Origin: Auriscalpium vulgare
Lineage: Eukaryota > Basidiomycota > Agaricomycetes > Russulales > Auriscalpiaceae
Assembly (NCBI GenBank): GCA_019915015.1
Contig: JAHBBC010000013.1
Coordinates: 372,001-436,000 of the forward strand
DNA: 64,000 nt
Direction: 5' to 3'
The stretch's first letter is position 1. Each line of letters starts with the position of its first letter. A program made the translations under genes and the position numbers. This document shows positions 11,303 to 22,394 of this stretch, one piece after another. A model generated the notes under the pieces. The model saw only the letters and a program-made list of their open reading frames with translations, was not told the DNA's origin and ran no database searches.

Positions 11303-12242
11303 TCAATCAGCAGACACTCTATAAGTTGAGCGACGTTCAAGGCGTACCGTTGGTCTCGGAGGGCGTGCAGCTTCCGGAAGTGGGCCATGCCATGGCTTCG
11401 CAGCGGAACCCTTCTGCGAGAGACAATCATGTCAGACTCAGGTCTAAGAACGACGCACGGCTCGGAAACATGACCACATACCTGCAGCTCACCCTTGATG
11501 AGCTTATCAAGGTACGTCTAGAGATATTCACGATGAGTTGCTCGTAAGACGAGTAGCCCGAATGTGTGCTCACAATAAAATCCTCTCGCGCTTTGACTCT
11601 GTTGTTCGGTGAGCCTTCCATGATATCATCCCATGCTTTCCTTCTCCTTGCCACCTCATCTTGAAAGGACGTCAGAGCCTGAGCATCCAAATGGAACCCG
11701 TTCTTGTCCTCGGAGCCCTTCCATAGCGTCGCTTTTGTCAAAAGACTTGGGTCTCTCGGCGTGTGCGCCCACGCTACAATCCAAGCATTGTTGATGCTCT
11801 GCCACTGCGACTGGGTGTGAAGGACGTATTCATGGCGCCGATCGCCGATGTTCGGGAACACGGGGATGAGCAGAAATTGGTATACCTGCGCAAGGCAAGA
11901 CCGAGGAGTGCCCTCGAAGGTGCCCATGAGGCATATCTGAGATATGAGTTTGTCTCTTTCGTCCTCGTCCTCGTCCACACGCAATACCAGACATGGGCGA
12001 CTTTTTTTGCCACCTGGGCCGGTCGTGGCAGAGGAATTGCTCTTCGCGGTCTTCTTTGATTTCTTCGATCGCTTTGAAGCTTTCGCCGAGGAAGTCTGCT
12101 TGGTTTGTAGTGTCGTGATGGAGGGGAGGGAAATGTCCGACGGGATGCGGAGGGCATCCTTTGCGGGTGTGTTCATCGACTCTTCTCCAGAGTAGATGTA
12201 GCCTTCCAGAAGATGAGGCCGCTTTTTGAAGAAGAGACGCAT
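11303..12242 (-). CDS. Basidiomycete hypothetical protein
   Basis: Three exons (12242-11574, 11502-11482, 11413-11303; introns 71 and 68 bp, the middle exon only 21 bp) encode 266 aa. An alternative start at 12176 (MNTPAKDALRIPSD) would remove 22 residues and may be the true one. After a Ser/Lys-rich basic stretch the core reads KSRPCLVLRVDEDEDERD, ISQICLMGTFEGTPRSCL and IPVFPNIGDRRHEYVLHT. This resembles a family of small, expanded agaricomycete proteins without known function. It is transcribed divergently from the gene at 12819. Confidence 0.65.
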
Positions 12243-12818
12243 CCCAAAATCGACTGAGATGCAGTATAGTGTGGAGAGGACGGCAGGGGCAATAGGAGGA
12301 CGGTGGATAGCCTGAGGATCCGCAGTAATTGGTTGGATTCTTCGTCCTATCCTTATATTTCGCTGTTGCCTATCGAGGGCATCATATTGACGCGGAATGC
12401 TGTATCACGTACCAGGACTGTGCAGCGCGTACGAAGCGTGATGATCCATAGAGGGCGCGACACAGATTCCACATCGGTTGATCAGCGACAGAATGCAACC
12501 CTGCCTTGTGCTCTCGTAAGTGATATCAGGAAGTGTACACTATATCTGGTGCATTCGTTTGCTACGGAAGAGTGTACGTACGAGCACGGCTCGTGAGTCT
12601 GGCTTCGTGACGGAAATGCAGTGAATAGAGAGCGGGACAGCAAAAGGCATAGGTTTTAGACTGACAGGAGCGGCTCCTAGTATAAGGACCGGAATTTGGC
12701 GCGGAAAGCGGGGCCCATTTTTTCCAACTCCGCCTACTGTGTTGTCAGAATTCCCGACATACACCTCATTCCACCCAACACCCGACTGCGCCTCGTTTCT
12801 TCTTCCTGCTAGCGGATC
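12243..12818. promoter_or_regulatory. Divergent intergenic region
   Basis: This 576 bp gap lies between the minus-strand start at 12242 and the plus-strand start at 12819 and must carry both promoters. I see no coding sequence, and no specific box can be named with confidence. Confidence 0.4.
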
Positions 12819-14208
12819 ATGCTTGACGACCTTGTACAGCAGGCTCTGGCAAAACTTGCGCAGCCGGTCGACAGGTCACTCCCTCTCCATCGGCGAACCT
12901 GGTGCGCACCAGCATTCGGTGCTTTCGTCGTTTTCACCCTGGATCCTGTGGCAACCATGGAGGTGTTGGATGACCCAATCGCAGTCGAAGCAGCTCGCGC
13001 TATCCCTCGGAGGACGTATGTTGGTTATGTCACCCAGGTCAGTCAAACTAATAATATAATATCTCAACTCCCGTCATCTCAATTGACATCCGTCGCAGGT
13101 GCTTGATCTCCCAAGTACTTCTCGCCGGTATCATAGGTGTTGCTGCTACATCCTCAGCCGGGGGCTTCCCCAGTCATCTCCCGACAACTTCATTGATGAC
13201 CAGATGTGCGTCGCCGTCGCTCCATCGAAACATCCAGGTGGTCGTCCGGCTATTGAACCATCCCCTCCTCTACCGTGGGAGAATCTCTATCTTCATTCAG
13301 CCTCAATTTTTACCCTTCGACTCAAGACCGCCACCGAAGCGGTAGATCATGCCCACTCTCCTATGATTTCCTTAGCACAATATGTCGACGTCATGCACTA
13401 CACCAGCATGGACACCACGCGGCGTCATTACGAACGACACGCTTCCGCACCTTCGGAGGATTTGGCATCCCAGACTTCACGTGCTTCATCGCCGGTATCT
13501 TCAGCGCAAGGCTCGCGCGTGTCTTCTGCGAAAGTGGAGGGCGTCGACGAGCCCGACTCGAGCGATGAGGACGACTTGTCTTCGGAGGACGACAGCGCAG
13601 GTTCGGATGGCGATTCTTCCAATGGCTCGGTAACCAGTTCCCTCCCTCTTGACGACCTACCCGAAGGGCTTGCAGCGGCGCTCATGAGTAGCGAGCTCCC
13701 TTCCAACCAGTTGATCACGGTGGCTTCTTTCGATCTCGATTTGTCGACTGCAAACGAGTTCTCGGACGCCTGCTACATGCGGGAAGACCTCCGGACGATC
13801 AAAAGGTGATTCCCCAGTGTGTCGCTTCAGCACGAAATCTGACTGGATCCTAGAATTATCGCCGAATCTCAGGAACGCAGCGAAGAGCGTCGTCGTCATC
13901 TCTACAGGGAGTACCAGGAAAGGCAACATGAAGGACTACCGGTCGCACCGCACGATCCAGCGGAGGCCAATAGTGGCGTCGGGCTGCCGACGTGCTCCCC
14001 TGTTTGTGCGTGGCACGCTTATTTTTTTGAATATTTGGACTGACCATCTCCATCCATCCTAGCGCCAGAGCCGAAGATGGCTAGGCCATTATGGCCACTG
14101 ATGAACTTCCGACGGCCACGACAAACAGAGTCTGTGCCTCCACATCCACGAGAACGGTCGCCGAAAGCCCTGATAACCTGTGCGCCCTTTCCTCGTGCGC
14201 CTCGATGA
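12819..14208 (+). CDS. Hypothetical protein with acidic Ser-rich centre
   Basis: Four exons (12819-13037, 13099-13805, 13854-14005, 14063-14208) give 407 aa in one frame. The first exon (MLDDLVQQALAKLAQPVD, MEVLDDPIAVEAARAIPRRT) and the beginning of the second look like a folded fungal domain of unknown function. The middle is acidic and Ser-rich (DEPDSSDEDDLSSEDDSAGS). A predicted helix rich in Glu/Arg follows (IIAESQERSEERRRHLYREY). The last exon is Pro/Arg-rich. The final intron is less certain: without it the frame ends at about 14044. I do not recognise the family. Confidence 0.6.
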
Positions 14209-15467
14209 ACTCAAAATGCTGACGAGTGGGTGTTGCAGCTGCGGGTCGGATACTCTCGAAGGTCGCTTCGGCTATTACGTTGGGACGCATTCCTCGACTG
14301 CGAAAGCAGCAACCGAGCCATCAGTCCGGATGTCAATTACCGTCATCAGAGAAACTTACCCATACTGGTACGTGTGGATATCATAGCATCCAAATGGCCG
14401 TTGATTCAAACTTTCGCTCGTAGACGTTTCAAAAGGCTGGCGTGCGGTGATGACAATGCACCCGTGCCACAAGAGTAAATGATACTGCACGGCTACAGTC
14501 TCCCGTCCTCGTTTTGCCTCATTGGTCTCAAATTACTTCACACTTGCATCTCATTCGCTTTCGCTCATCTCGCTATCCACGTTCATGCTTTGTCGCTTTC
14601 GTCACCCGTCTCTTCATATGTAACTGTCATCGATGTCTTAATGAGATTAGTAGTATGTGCCGTAGTTGAGTCCTTGGGTGCACAGCAGTCGGCAGGTAGT
14701 ACGGGTACTACCAGTACTCCGCTGGCGTCCGTGCTGCTCGGCGCCCCTACTCCTCCGGAGGATGCCCGGGCCTTCCTGCACTTCTCAGGGTGGACGTGGT
14801 ATTCAGACGTGACCTGTTGTAGAAGTACAAGGACGCGATCTATCTGGGTGAACGCGTGCTGGAGTCTGGTGACAGAGTCCAATGCGCGTGTGCGCAATGG
14901 AGGGCATTTAGTTGTACTAGTAGGCACGAGACCTACATAGCCCCGGCACAATACTGTCATTTGAACAATTGATGCGGAAGACCAGGCGACAAGGACCATG
15001 AAAAAAGCGGACCAGGGCAACAGCCTCGTCGGGGTATGTGGAGCCGAAGTAGTGGATGAGCGCGGGGAGAAGCTTGCTAGGAAATGAGGCGGAAGGTCGA
15101 ACGTGTGGCCCGGTCAAGCAAGCGATGAGACAGCAAACATAGCCTGAGGATCGATGGCGCGGCGCCGGGCCCAGTGCCGGTCGGAGAGGTGGCGCAAGAT
15201 GAAACCCCTGCAAAATGCGCCAGAACCTCGACTCGCCTGCAGGGCGGCTCAAAGCTAGGAAGATTGCCTCGTGGATCATGACAACACATACCGACATTTA
15301 CCACTGCGGCTTTGGACAGCTCCCGGCTCCGGCGCAGCCTAGGCTACTAGTCTTATCATGCAACGGTATGGCGATGTGGTAATAAGGGCTGTTGGTCGAA
15401 ATAGATATACGAGAGTCCATAAGGAATAAGAAAGATGATGGACACTGACTGAGCGAGCGAGTGAGCA
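14209..15467. other. Unresolved region with possible minus-strand terminal exon
   Basis: On the minus strand 14904-14583 reads like the C-terminal exon of a protein (DSVTRLQHAFTQIDRVL, VLLQQVTSEYHVHPEKC, then a Thr/Asp-rich tail ending at 14583). Upstream minus-strand pieces to 15297 include a possible membrane segment, but I could not join them cleanly. The plus strand at 14240-14400 holds strings resembling those near 18030, so part of the region is probably an old duplicate. Confidence 0.3.
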
Positions 15468-15757
15468 CATCAGCAAAAGTGACGAAATATTATGGTGTTT
15501 ATAATATTGAGTTATACTGATATTGCCATGCAGATAAGGCAAGATAAGATATTCGGGCGCGGCCATTACTGCTGTCTGAGCAGGGTATATGCACCCGATC
15601 TCTTTCACAAACACACAATCATACTGTCTGTATAACTCGTGTGTAGTACTGGGACCTGTTGAGCTGGTCCTTTTTCCAGAATGGAGTCATCGCTTTTTGA
15701 AGGGAAGTAATATAACCTCATATAATGTAATATAAGATTCTGGGGCTTTTGCTGATG
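15468..15757 (-). mobile_element. MITE-like element, copy 1
   Basis: This 290 bp AT-richer block starts with CATCAGCAAAAG and ends with its inverse CTTTTGCTGATG. It has no coding capacity. The same sequence lies in the opposite orientation at 26165-26451. Two copies with matching 12 bp inverted ends define a short non-autonomous DNA element. The flanks suggest at most a 2 bp target duplication, so the superfamily cannot be named. Confidence 0.78.
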
Positions 15758-16284
15758 CAGGAGTACCTTCGCTGGAAAAGGAAATTGGCTGAGTAGGAGC
15801 CTGGCATCGCTCCGAAAGTCGTCCATGCCATCCAACGATTGACTCGGACTGGGAGGGCGTCCAAGCCTACGTTACTGCTTCGTCTCGAACTCCTCGATGA
15901 TCCGGTTGAACGACTCGTGCATGGTAAGTACTATACTTATGGGTACATACGCACCAATTGCGCTCCCCAGTCGTGCGAAGGGTGAACAGAGTGGTGCCAG
16001 GGCTCTGGCATCCCAAAGTCCACCTTTTGTTCTTTACTTTGAAAGCTCATTATGCAGCTATCCGCCGCTCAAAAGCTGCGGTGTCACTGTCTCGTTGAAC
16101 AGTCGGTCCAGGCGTTGGAGCCTGGACGCATCTGGCAGTGGACTTACGGCCGCAGGACATTACTGACACCGTTTACATATCGGCCACACGAGGCAGTGAC
16201 TGCCGCTCAAGATCCCTGCATCGACATCCCTCCTACCCTCTGCCCCCTCTCTTTCCCCCACCACACCTACCGACCGGACTCTTG
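15758..16284. other. Leader of paralogue 3 with relic exon of a divergent partner gene
   Basis: On the minus strand 15922-15872 reads MHESFNRIIEEFETKQ and stops. A similar tail (ESFNQTFEEYETKKQE, stop) lies before paralogue 5 at about 22836-22787 and in its duplicate at 57645-57596. A minus-strand partner therefore once sat head-to-head with several coiled-coil genes. The remaining exons cannot be assembled without stops. The region ends in the CT-rich leader of paralogue 3. Confidence 0.5.
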
Positions 16285-17859
16285 ATGCCAATGACGATGG
16301 ATCCGGCGACACCTGACGACGCCTCGTTTACTCTGCTCGACCACGACGCGAACGAGACATGGCTCCGCGGCCTGATCGAACGCGTAATCGCCGACGCCCG
16401 CAACGACGCGGCGCTCGGCGCGCTCGCCCTCCCGCTGCGAGAGCTTGCGCAAGCGGTACGGGAGCTCGCGCACCAATCTCCCGATCCTGCTCCCCCCTCG
16501 GCGGCGCGTGCGGAAGCGGATGAGGAGACACGAGAAGGGAGGATGCGCAAGCGCGAGGAGGAGATGGCGTGGCGTGAGCGGGAGCTCGAGTGGGACAGGA
16601 AGCACGCCGAGCGCCGCGAGAGCCACGCAAGGAGACTTGAGGCCGAGGCCGATGCGAAGTACGCCGAGGCTGAGGCGCGCGAGAAGAATGTCGAAGCAAG
16701 AGATGCTGCCCTCGCACGGAAGGAGCAGGAGGCGGAAGGGCGGATCTCAAGCGCGGCAGCGACTGCGGAAGAAGCGGCAGAGAAGCTGCGCCATGCTCAG
16801 GACACCGAAGCACGGGTGAGTACAAGTGTGCAGGTCGCAGAAGACCGCATTACGCTGGCCCGGGCCATAGAGGACGCTACGGCTGCGCGGGAAGCCGATC
16901 TTGCTCAAAAGCAGCTCGCGCTGGCGTCCGCGCAGGGACACTTGGACGCACGCACCAAGGCATTCGAGAACGACCAAATTGCCGCCGCCACTCTCCAGGC
17001 CGCCTACCAGGAGAGGCAGAAGGAGCTTGAGCGCGTAGAAGCGCTGGCCACGGCGAAGAGCGCAGATGTGGAGGGACGCGAGGAGGCGCTGGAGCGGCGC
17101 GAGGCGGAGGCGACAGAGCGTGAAGCGGCGCTGCATCGCAGGCAGAGGGAGGTGACCGGGCGTGAGGAGAAGGTGCGGTATCGGGAGAAGGCGGTTTCTG
17201 TCAGGGAGGCCGACGTTGAGGCTCGGCAGGATGTGCATGCTGCGCACTCACCGTCCAATATTGCCCCCTCCGCTGCGGCCGTCGCCTGGCTTCTCCGTCC
17301 TCCCGCAAGCGTTGCACTCGACATCCCGAGCTGCAGCTCGCCCGGCAACGCGCACGTCAGCGTGCTCGAGGAGACCGCAATGGAGACCACGGCGCGCGGC
17401 ACGTTCCCAATCTCGGCCCCCGCATCGCCACCCCTCTCATCTGCCTTCGGGGGGCTCGCCAGCTCTTTAAGGAGCGGCTTCGGAGTCGGTGAGGGTGCGA
17501 CACTGGAAAACCCACCCATCACGCCTGCAGACGCTGGCCTGAGTTCCGCATTCGGATCATGGAGCGCGCCCGCATTCGAATGGAGCGCGCCCGCGTTCGG
17601 CAACGCCTGGCCGTCACGGTCAGGCGCAAACGAGTCTTCCGCGGATCGCCTGAGTGCGGGAGACGGAGGAGATCCACAGACGTCCATTCGGACACCTACT
17701 GTGGAGATTGCTGGCCCTGCTGGGTGTACAAGCGAGCCTAAGGCCGACGAAGACGCTAAGAATGAGTGGGCGTGGGCGCTGCCGGTGAAGAAGAAGAAGA
17801 AGGCTGGAACCGTAGCCGCAGGCAGGAAGAAGAAGTCAGCGTACTATGGTGGGTACTGA
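16285..17859 (+). CDS. Coiled-coil array paralogue 3, intact single exon
   Basis: The frame from ATG 16285 encodes 524 aa. It starts MPMTMDPATPDDASFTLLDH, followed by WLRGLIERVIADA, the family signature. Residues about 65-330 form Arg/Glu-rich heptads (WRERELEWDRKHAERRESH, REEALERREAEATEREAAL, RRQREVTGREEKVRYREKA). The C-terminal third is a second shared module: EETAMET, AP.SPPLSSAFGGLASSL and repeated Trp/Ala/Pro blocks (WSAPAFEWSAPAFGNAWPS). It ends in a Lys-rich tail. The same module recurs in the 29.5, 58.1 and 62.7 kb copies, so the family has two ancestral parts joined by the coiled coil. Function unknown. Confidence 0.82.
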   Translation: MPMTMDPATPDDASFTLLDHDANETWLRGLIERVIADARNDAALGALALPLRELAQAVRELAHQSPDPAPPSAARAEADEETREGRMRKREEEMAWRERELEWDRKHAERRESHARRLEAEADAKYAEAEAREKNVEARDAALARKEQEAEGRISSAAATAEEAAEKLRHAQDTEARVSTSVQVAEDRITLARAIEDATAAREADLAQKQLALASAQGHLDARTKAFENDQIAAATLQAAYQERQKELERVEALATAKSADVEGREEALERREAEATEREAALHRRQREVTGREEKVRYREKAVSVREADVEARQDVHAAHSPSNIAPSAAAVAWLLRPPASVALDIPSCSSPGNAHVSVLEETAMETTARGTFPISAPASPPLSSAFGGLASSLRSGFGVGEGATLENPPITPADAGLSSAFGSWSAPAFEWSAPAFGNAWPSRSGANESSADRLSAGDGGDPQTSIRTPTVEIAGPAGCTSEPKADEDAKNEWAWALPVKKKKKAGTVAAGRKKKSAYYGGY

Positions 17860-18560
17860 GCGCTGAGCTAGAACTTGAAAGGTGTAGGGCATCACAAAGT
17901 TTGTCCCCTATCGATGTCTTTGTCCGCTACTTTTCGGCTTGGTCGGTTGTCGCAGAAACGCAGTCGTCTAAATACTGTCATCACGATATGTGCGTCTTGA
18001 AAAGTTCACGAAGCATTAATGAAGATTGCAGCTGTCGAAGGTCGCGTCGCTGCATGCCGCACAGTTCTCGACGGCACTGCGAAGAGTGCCGAATGTGAAC
18101 GCCCTCACTGTCATCAGAGAGACGTAATCATACTTGTACTTGTCGATCATGACCGACGGTTCACACCAATGTACCAAAGTCGTGCCTTCAGCGTAGCTTA
18201 CAGCTCCGGCACGGCCCAGGTCGGCGCGAGTGCAACTGTAAATCCACCCGCGTCGCTCCATTGCACTAGCAACGGTGCAAGGATTTCAGGCAAGCTCTAT
18301 GGTCGGCCCTAGAAAATGTGGAGGGCCCTTGTCATCAAGGAAATGGCAGAGCTCGAGCGAAAGTGTGCGCGCCAACCACAGTATGTAGTTTCCAAGCGGT
18401 GCGACGAATCTAGCAATGCATTTACGCCGAAGAAGTGATTCGCCATGATCATTATGTCAGGAATACTAGATGGTTCATCGCGCTCTCTATGGACCACTCG
18501 ATATCACCCACCGTCAGCCCAGAGCCTACCTCGACATCATCATCCTTGTCCCGACCACCA
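17860..18560. other. Spacer with degenerate repeats before paralogue 4
   Basis: No gene is resolved. Sequence near 18020-18150 resembles 14240-14350 (shared GTCATCAGAGA context). Around 18395-18440 is the recurring partner-gene motif (CGACGAATCTAGCAATGC). The last part is the leader of the gene at 18561. Confidence 0.35.
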
Positions 18561-19532
18561 ATGACCATGGATCCCATGACGCCCAGCGAGACCGCGACCG
18601 TAATAGACCACGAGGCAGGCGACGCCTGGCTCCACGCCCTTGTCAACCGCGTAGTCACCGACGCCAGTAAGGCCACACAAGGTCGTACAGCCCATGACAA
18701 GGGAACTGCGCTGGGAATGATATGCATCGCGCTGCAGAAGCTCGCGAAGGAAGACTCCATCTTGGGCGAGTGCGAGGTGGTGGATGCCGACGAAGACGCG
18801 AGAGAGGCAGGAGAGACAATCAGGGACAAGACTGTGGACCAGCGCGAGAGGCGGTCCGGATGGAAGGAGAATCCTCCGGAGCAGTATCTGGGGATGCTGG
18901 ATAAGGTCGCAATGCGCGGGGACGATGAGTCGATGAAGCGGGAGAACAGAGAGATGCATGGACAGAGGGAGGATGCCGAGCCGTTGCTCCGTAACAACGG
19001 CTATAAAGCGCTGCCAAAGGAGCCCGTTGGAGCGCGCCGCCAAATCGACCAGCAAGAGCAGTCCTTGTCTGAGGGCAGGAATGGACAGGGGATTGTGTCG
19101 GCGACGGCGAACCAGGAGGCAGGTAGTAGGGCGGCCACTGGTGCCGAACTGAATCTTGTGGAGGAAACCGAAGGCAGTGCCAGCGCGGAAACCAAAGCCA
19201 ACGCTGATGCAGACCCGCCGGAGAGCGAGCGCGAAGACACCATCGACAACCAAGGTCTTTCGGAGATCGATGTTGCTCAACGGACGGATGCCATGATGCG
19301 GCGAGAGGTGGCTTTGCTGAAGAAGGAGCTAGAGGCGGCTGAGAAAGAGGAGTTGCTCATTTTATGGCAGACAGAGCTGATACACAGGGAAAACAATGCT
19401 CGATGGGTGATAGAGAAGTTTAAAGAAATTAGGGAGAGGATGCAGGCTCGGGAGCAGCAGCGGAATGATCCGCGCCGGCTACGTGCCCTCTTCCTAGAGC
19501 TCCGTCAAACTATCAGTTCAGGAAGTGGATAA
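18561..19532 (+). CDS. Coiled-coil array paralogue 4, divergent
   Basis: A 323-aa frame starts MTMDPMTPSETATVIDHEAG, then WLHALVNRVVTDASKATQGR, clearly the family N-terminus but diverged. The coiled-coil part is shorter and less regular than in other copies (RRSGWKENPPEQYLGMLD, EVALLKKELEAAEKEELL, RENNARWVIEKFKEIRERM). The C-terminal SAFGG module is missing; the protein ends soon after the helix. The frame is open throughout, so it may be functional. Confidence 0.72.
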   Translation: MTMDPMTPSETATVIDHEAGDAWLHALVNRVVTDASKATQGRTAHDKGTALGMICIALQKLAKEDSILGECEVVDADEDAREAGETIRDKTVDQRERRSGWKENPPEQYLGMLDKVAMRGDDESMKRENREMHGQREDAEPLLRNNGYKALPKEPVGARRQIDQQEQSLSEGRNGQGIVSATANQEAGSRAATGAELNLVEETEGSASAETKANADADPPESEREDTIDNQGLSEIDVAQRTDAMMRREVALLKKELEAAEKEELLILWQTELIHRENNARWVIEKFKEIRERMQAREQQRNDPRRLRALFLELRQTISSGSG

Positions 19533-20782
19533 CTTTGACGTACTGCACTTCTTGAAATGCATACGGACAGATTTTTCGCAATGCTACATACCCTCTCGAG
19601 AGCCGGAGTGCTTCTACAAGCCAGCCAACCGCCAGCCAGCCTCACCTTGCGTTACAAGTCCTTACACCGGGAAGTGCACCCAAAGGCACGCTGCCAACCG
19701 GAGGAAACTACGACCAAGATGAGTTGTACTACCTCGACTGCGTTCCTACAAAAAGCATGTACCACCTGATGGTCGCAGAATGAAGTGGTGACAATGTCCA
19801 CGGCGTGGCGCCAGCGCCTGGCTAGGGCGTACTAATGACATAGCCCAACAATAGCATCCCGGAGGCAGAGTAGACAGATTCGCAGGCTCATGATCATACG
19901 TCTGACGACGAGGAGATAGTCAACGCTGGGGCATAGGACGTAGACCCTCGAAGCACGCACCGAGTGGAACCACAGATCGCTACGTCTTTGCTATCAGCTA
20001 GGAGTTTCGAGCACGGTCGCACTCATGGCAAAGAAAGCGCGATGAAGCAGCGAACTTGAAGCTGAACAACTGGTGGACCGTGATGGTACTAGGTAGACCC
20101 AAGGTAGACCCTAGCCGGTTGGGCAGTGACCATCGGCCTGACGACTGTCAGACGACATGAGAGGTGCGCCGCCACCGGTGGAGCACGATGGCGCGAGTAC
20201 CAGTTTGTGCGCAAGTAGGGAGTCACGCTTGGAACAGCCCACGAGTGTGTCAGAGCAAAGTGCTAGTGTAGGGCGAGTGCGGAGTCGGAAGAATACCAAT
20301 CAAAGAGCCTTATTTATCTGTGATTATTTATATCTGATATCCCAGGATATCCCACGGCTAGGCTTGTTTCGCATACAGCGCTTCATCAGACCCACTCGAC
20401 ATCATCCTTGTCCCGACCGCCGACGACCATGGATCCCATGACGCCCAGTACCGACCGTGCTTGACCAAGGCTGGCGACGCCTGGCTCCACGACCTCGTCG
20501 ATATGCATCGGCGCTGCAGAAGCTCGCGAAGGAGGACTTCATCAAGGGCGAGGCGAGGTATGTAGTGGAGGCCGCGAGACTCAGAGAGTACTGTCTGATT
20601 CGAGTTCCCAGCGCTAGACGAATCTGGCATGCACTTGCGGCTATTGACAATGTCTATTGTCGACGACACGAGGCAAGGCCAGCAACTCAGCTTGCATCGC
20701 TCTTGCCCTCTGCCTTTGTTCTGCCCTCTCTCTTTCCCTCGCTCGCCACACCGCATCCACCGACGGCATCCTACCCTCTTGT
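19533..20782. other. Spacer with a truncated coiled-coil relic
   Basis: From 19533 to about 20320 I see no gene. At 20429 an ATG opens a copy of the paralogue-4 N-terminus (MDPMTPSTDRA) that stops after 11 codons. Out of frame it continues as DAWLHDLVDMHRRCRSSRRR-like sequence to about 20600, so it is a relic. From about 20325 onward the DNA is repeated at 30715-31140, marking the left edge of a segmental duplication. Confidence 0.55.
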
Positions 20783-22394
20783 ATGCAAATGATTATGGAC
20801 CCGGCGACACCTGACGATGATGCTTCATTTACCCTGCTCGACCACGACTCAAACTTGAACGACGTCTGGCTCCGTGGACTTGTCGACCGCATCGTCGCTG
20901 ATGCTCAGAAGGCCTTCTTGGACCGCGCGGCATCGGAGAAAGACACGGCGCTGAACATGCTCGCGCTCGCGCTTCTGGAGCTCGCACACCAACCTCCAGC
21001 GCTGGCTTCGGCCCCGATGGCGCGTGCGGAGGAGGACGAGACGCGAGAGGGGAGGCTGCGCAAGCGCGAGGAGAGGGCGAGGGTGGATGACGCCGCAGAG
21101 AGGATGCGTCAAGCCCAGGACGCCGAGGTGCGCGTGAATACGAAGGCACAGGACGTGGAACGGCGCATCGCACGGGTCAAAGCACAGGAGGACGCGAACT
21201 CCGCGCGCGAGGCCGATCTTGATCAAAAGCAGGTCGCGCTGGAGGCCGCTCAGGCAGATCTCGAAGCACGCACCAAGGCATTAGAGGAAATGCAAACCGC
21301 CGCCGCCGCTCTTCTCGCCGCCAACCAGAAGATGCAGGAGGAGCTTGAGCAAGTGCAAGCCCTCGCCACTGCGAAGAGCGCAGAGGTGCAGAAGAGCAAA
21401 GAAGCGCTCGTGCGGCGTGAAGCAGAGGCGACACAGCGCGAAGAGATGCTGATCCGCAGACAGGAGGAGGTGGGCTGGCGGGAGGAGAGGGTTCGGCGTC
21501 GCGAGAAAAAGGTTGCTGTCAAGGAAGCGGTCTCTGCCTCTGAGACACCTGCGCGCAACAGCATGTACGTCGGCCTCGGCTCCGACTCACCCGAGTTGGT
21601 GGACCGCAATGTCAAGGCCCTGCTGAACAAGCTGACCATGGAGCAATTCGACTCTATCTCCGACCAGATCATCGCGTGGGCGAACAAATCCGAGATGGAG
21701 AAGAACGGGCAGACGCTCAACCAGGTCGTTGGCCTTGTATTCGAGAAGGCGACGGACTCGCGGGCGACCTTTTCTGCGATGTACGCGCGCCTTTGTCGCA
21801 AAATGATGGAGATGATCAGCCCGAACGTCCGCGACGACGGCATCATCAACGCGGAGGGCAAGCCGTTCGCTGGTGGTCACCTGTTCCGCAAGTACCTGCT
21901 CAACCGGTGTCAAGAGGCTTTCGAGCGGGGCTGGGCGCAGAAGGAGGCCGCCGCCGCTGCGGCTGCGAGCAAGGCGACCGAGGACGAGTACTACACCGCC
22001 GCGGAGGCGAAACGTCGCGGCCTTGGTCTCATACGCTTCATCGGCGAGCTGTTCAAGTTGCAGATGTTAACGGAGCGCATCATGCACGAGTGCATCAAGC
22101 AGCTTCTCGGCAGCGTTGATAACCCGGAGGAAGAGGAGATCGAGAGCTTGTGCGAACTCTTGACAACCATAGGCGTCCAGCTAGATACGGCGAAGGCACA
22201 TGCGAACATGGATATGTACTTCTCGCGTATGAGGGCATGGTCGAAGAGAAAGAACGTCAACCCACGCATGCAATACATGCTCCAGGTGTGTACGACCACG
22301 ATCAGACGCGATTTCGGTCTGACACATCGAGCAGAATGTCATCAAGCTTCGGAGACGCAAATGGGTATCCTTGAATTCATTCAGCTACTGCTGA
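20783..22394 (+). CDS. Coiled-coil protein fused to an eIF4G MIF4G domain (intact copy)
   Basis: Exon 1 (20783-22285) and exon 2 (22335-22394, after a 49 bp intron) encode 520 aa. Residues 1-60 are the family N-terminus (MDPATPDDDASFTLLDHDSN, WLRGLVDRIVADAQKAFLDR). About 70-265 is Arg/Glu/Ala coiled coil. From about residue 270 the protein changes to the MIF4G HEAT-repeat domain of eIF4G: VKALLNKLTMEQFDSISDQI, EGKPFAGGHLFRKYLLNRCQ, GLGLIRFIGELFKLQMLTER, NPEEEEIESLCELLTTIGVQ. Splicing restores the typical end (NVIKLRRRKW). In eIF4G this domain binds eIF4A and RNA. The canonical N-terminal eIF4E- and PABP-binding parts are absent. I infer a chimera that captured part of an eIF4G gene. It may interfere with or redirect eIF4A, which is untested. 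Confidence 0.88.

Noticed and set aside
20457..20792. 111-codon frame upstream of the MIF4G fusion gene
   Set aside because: It joins a relic of another paralogue to CT-rich leader DNA and matches no family.
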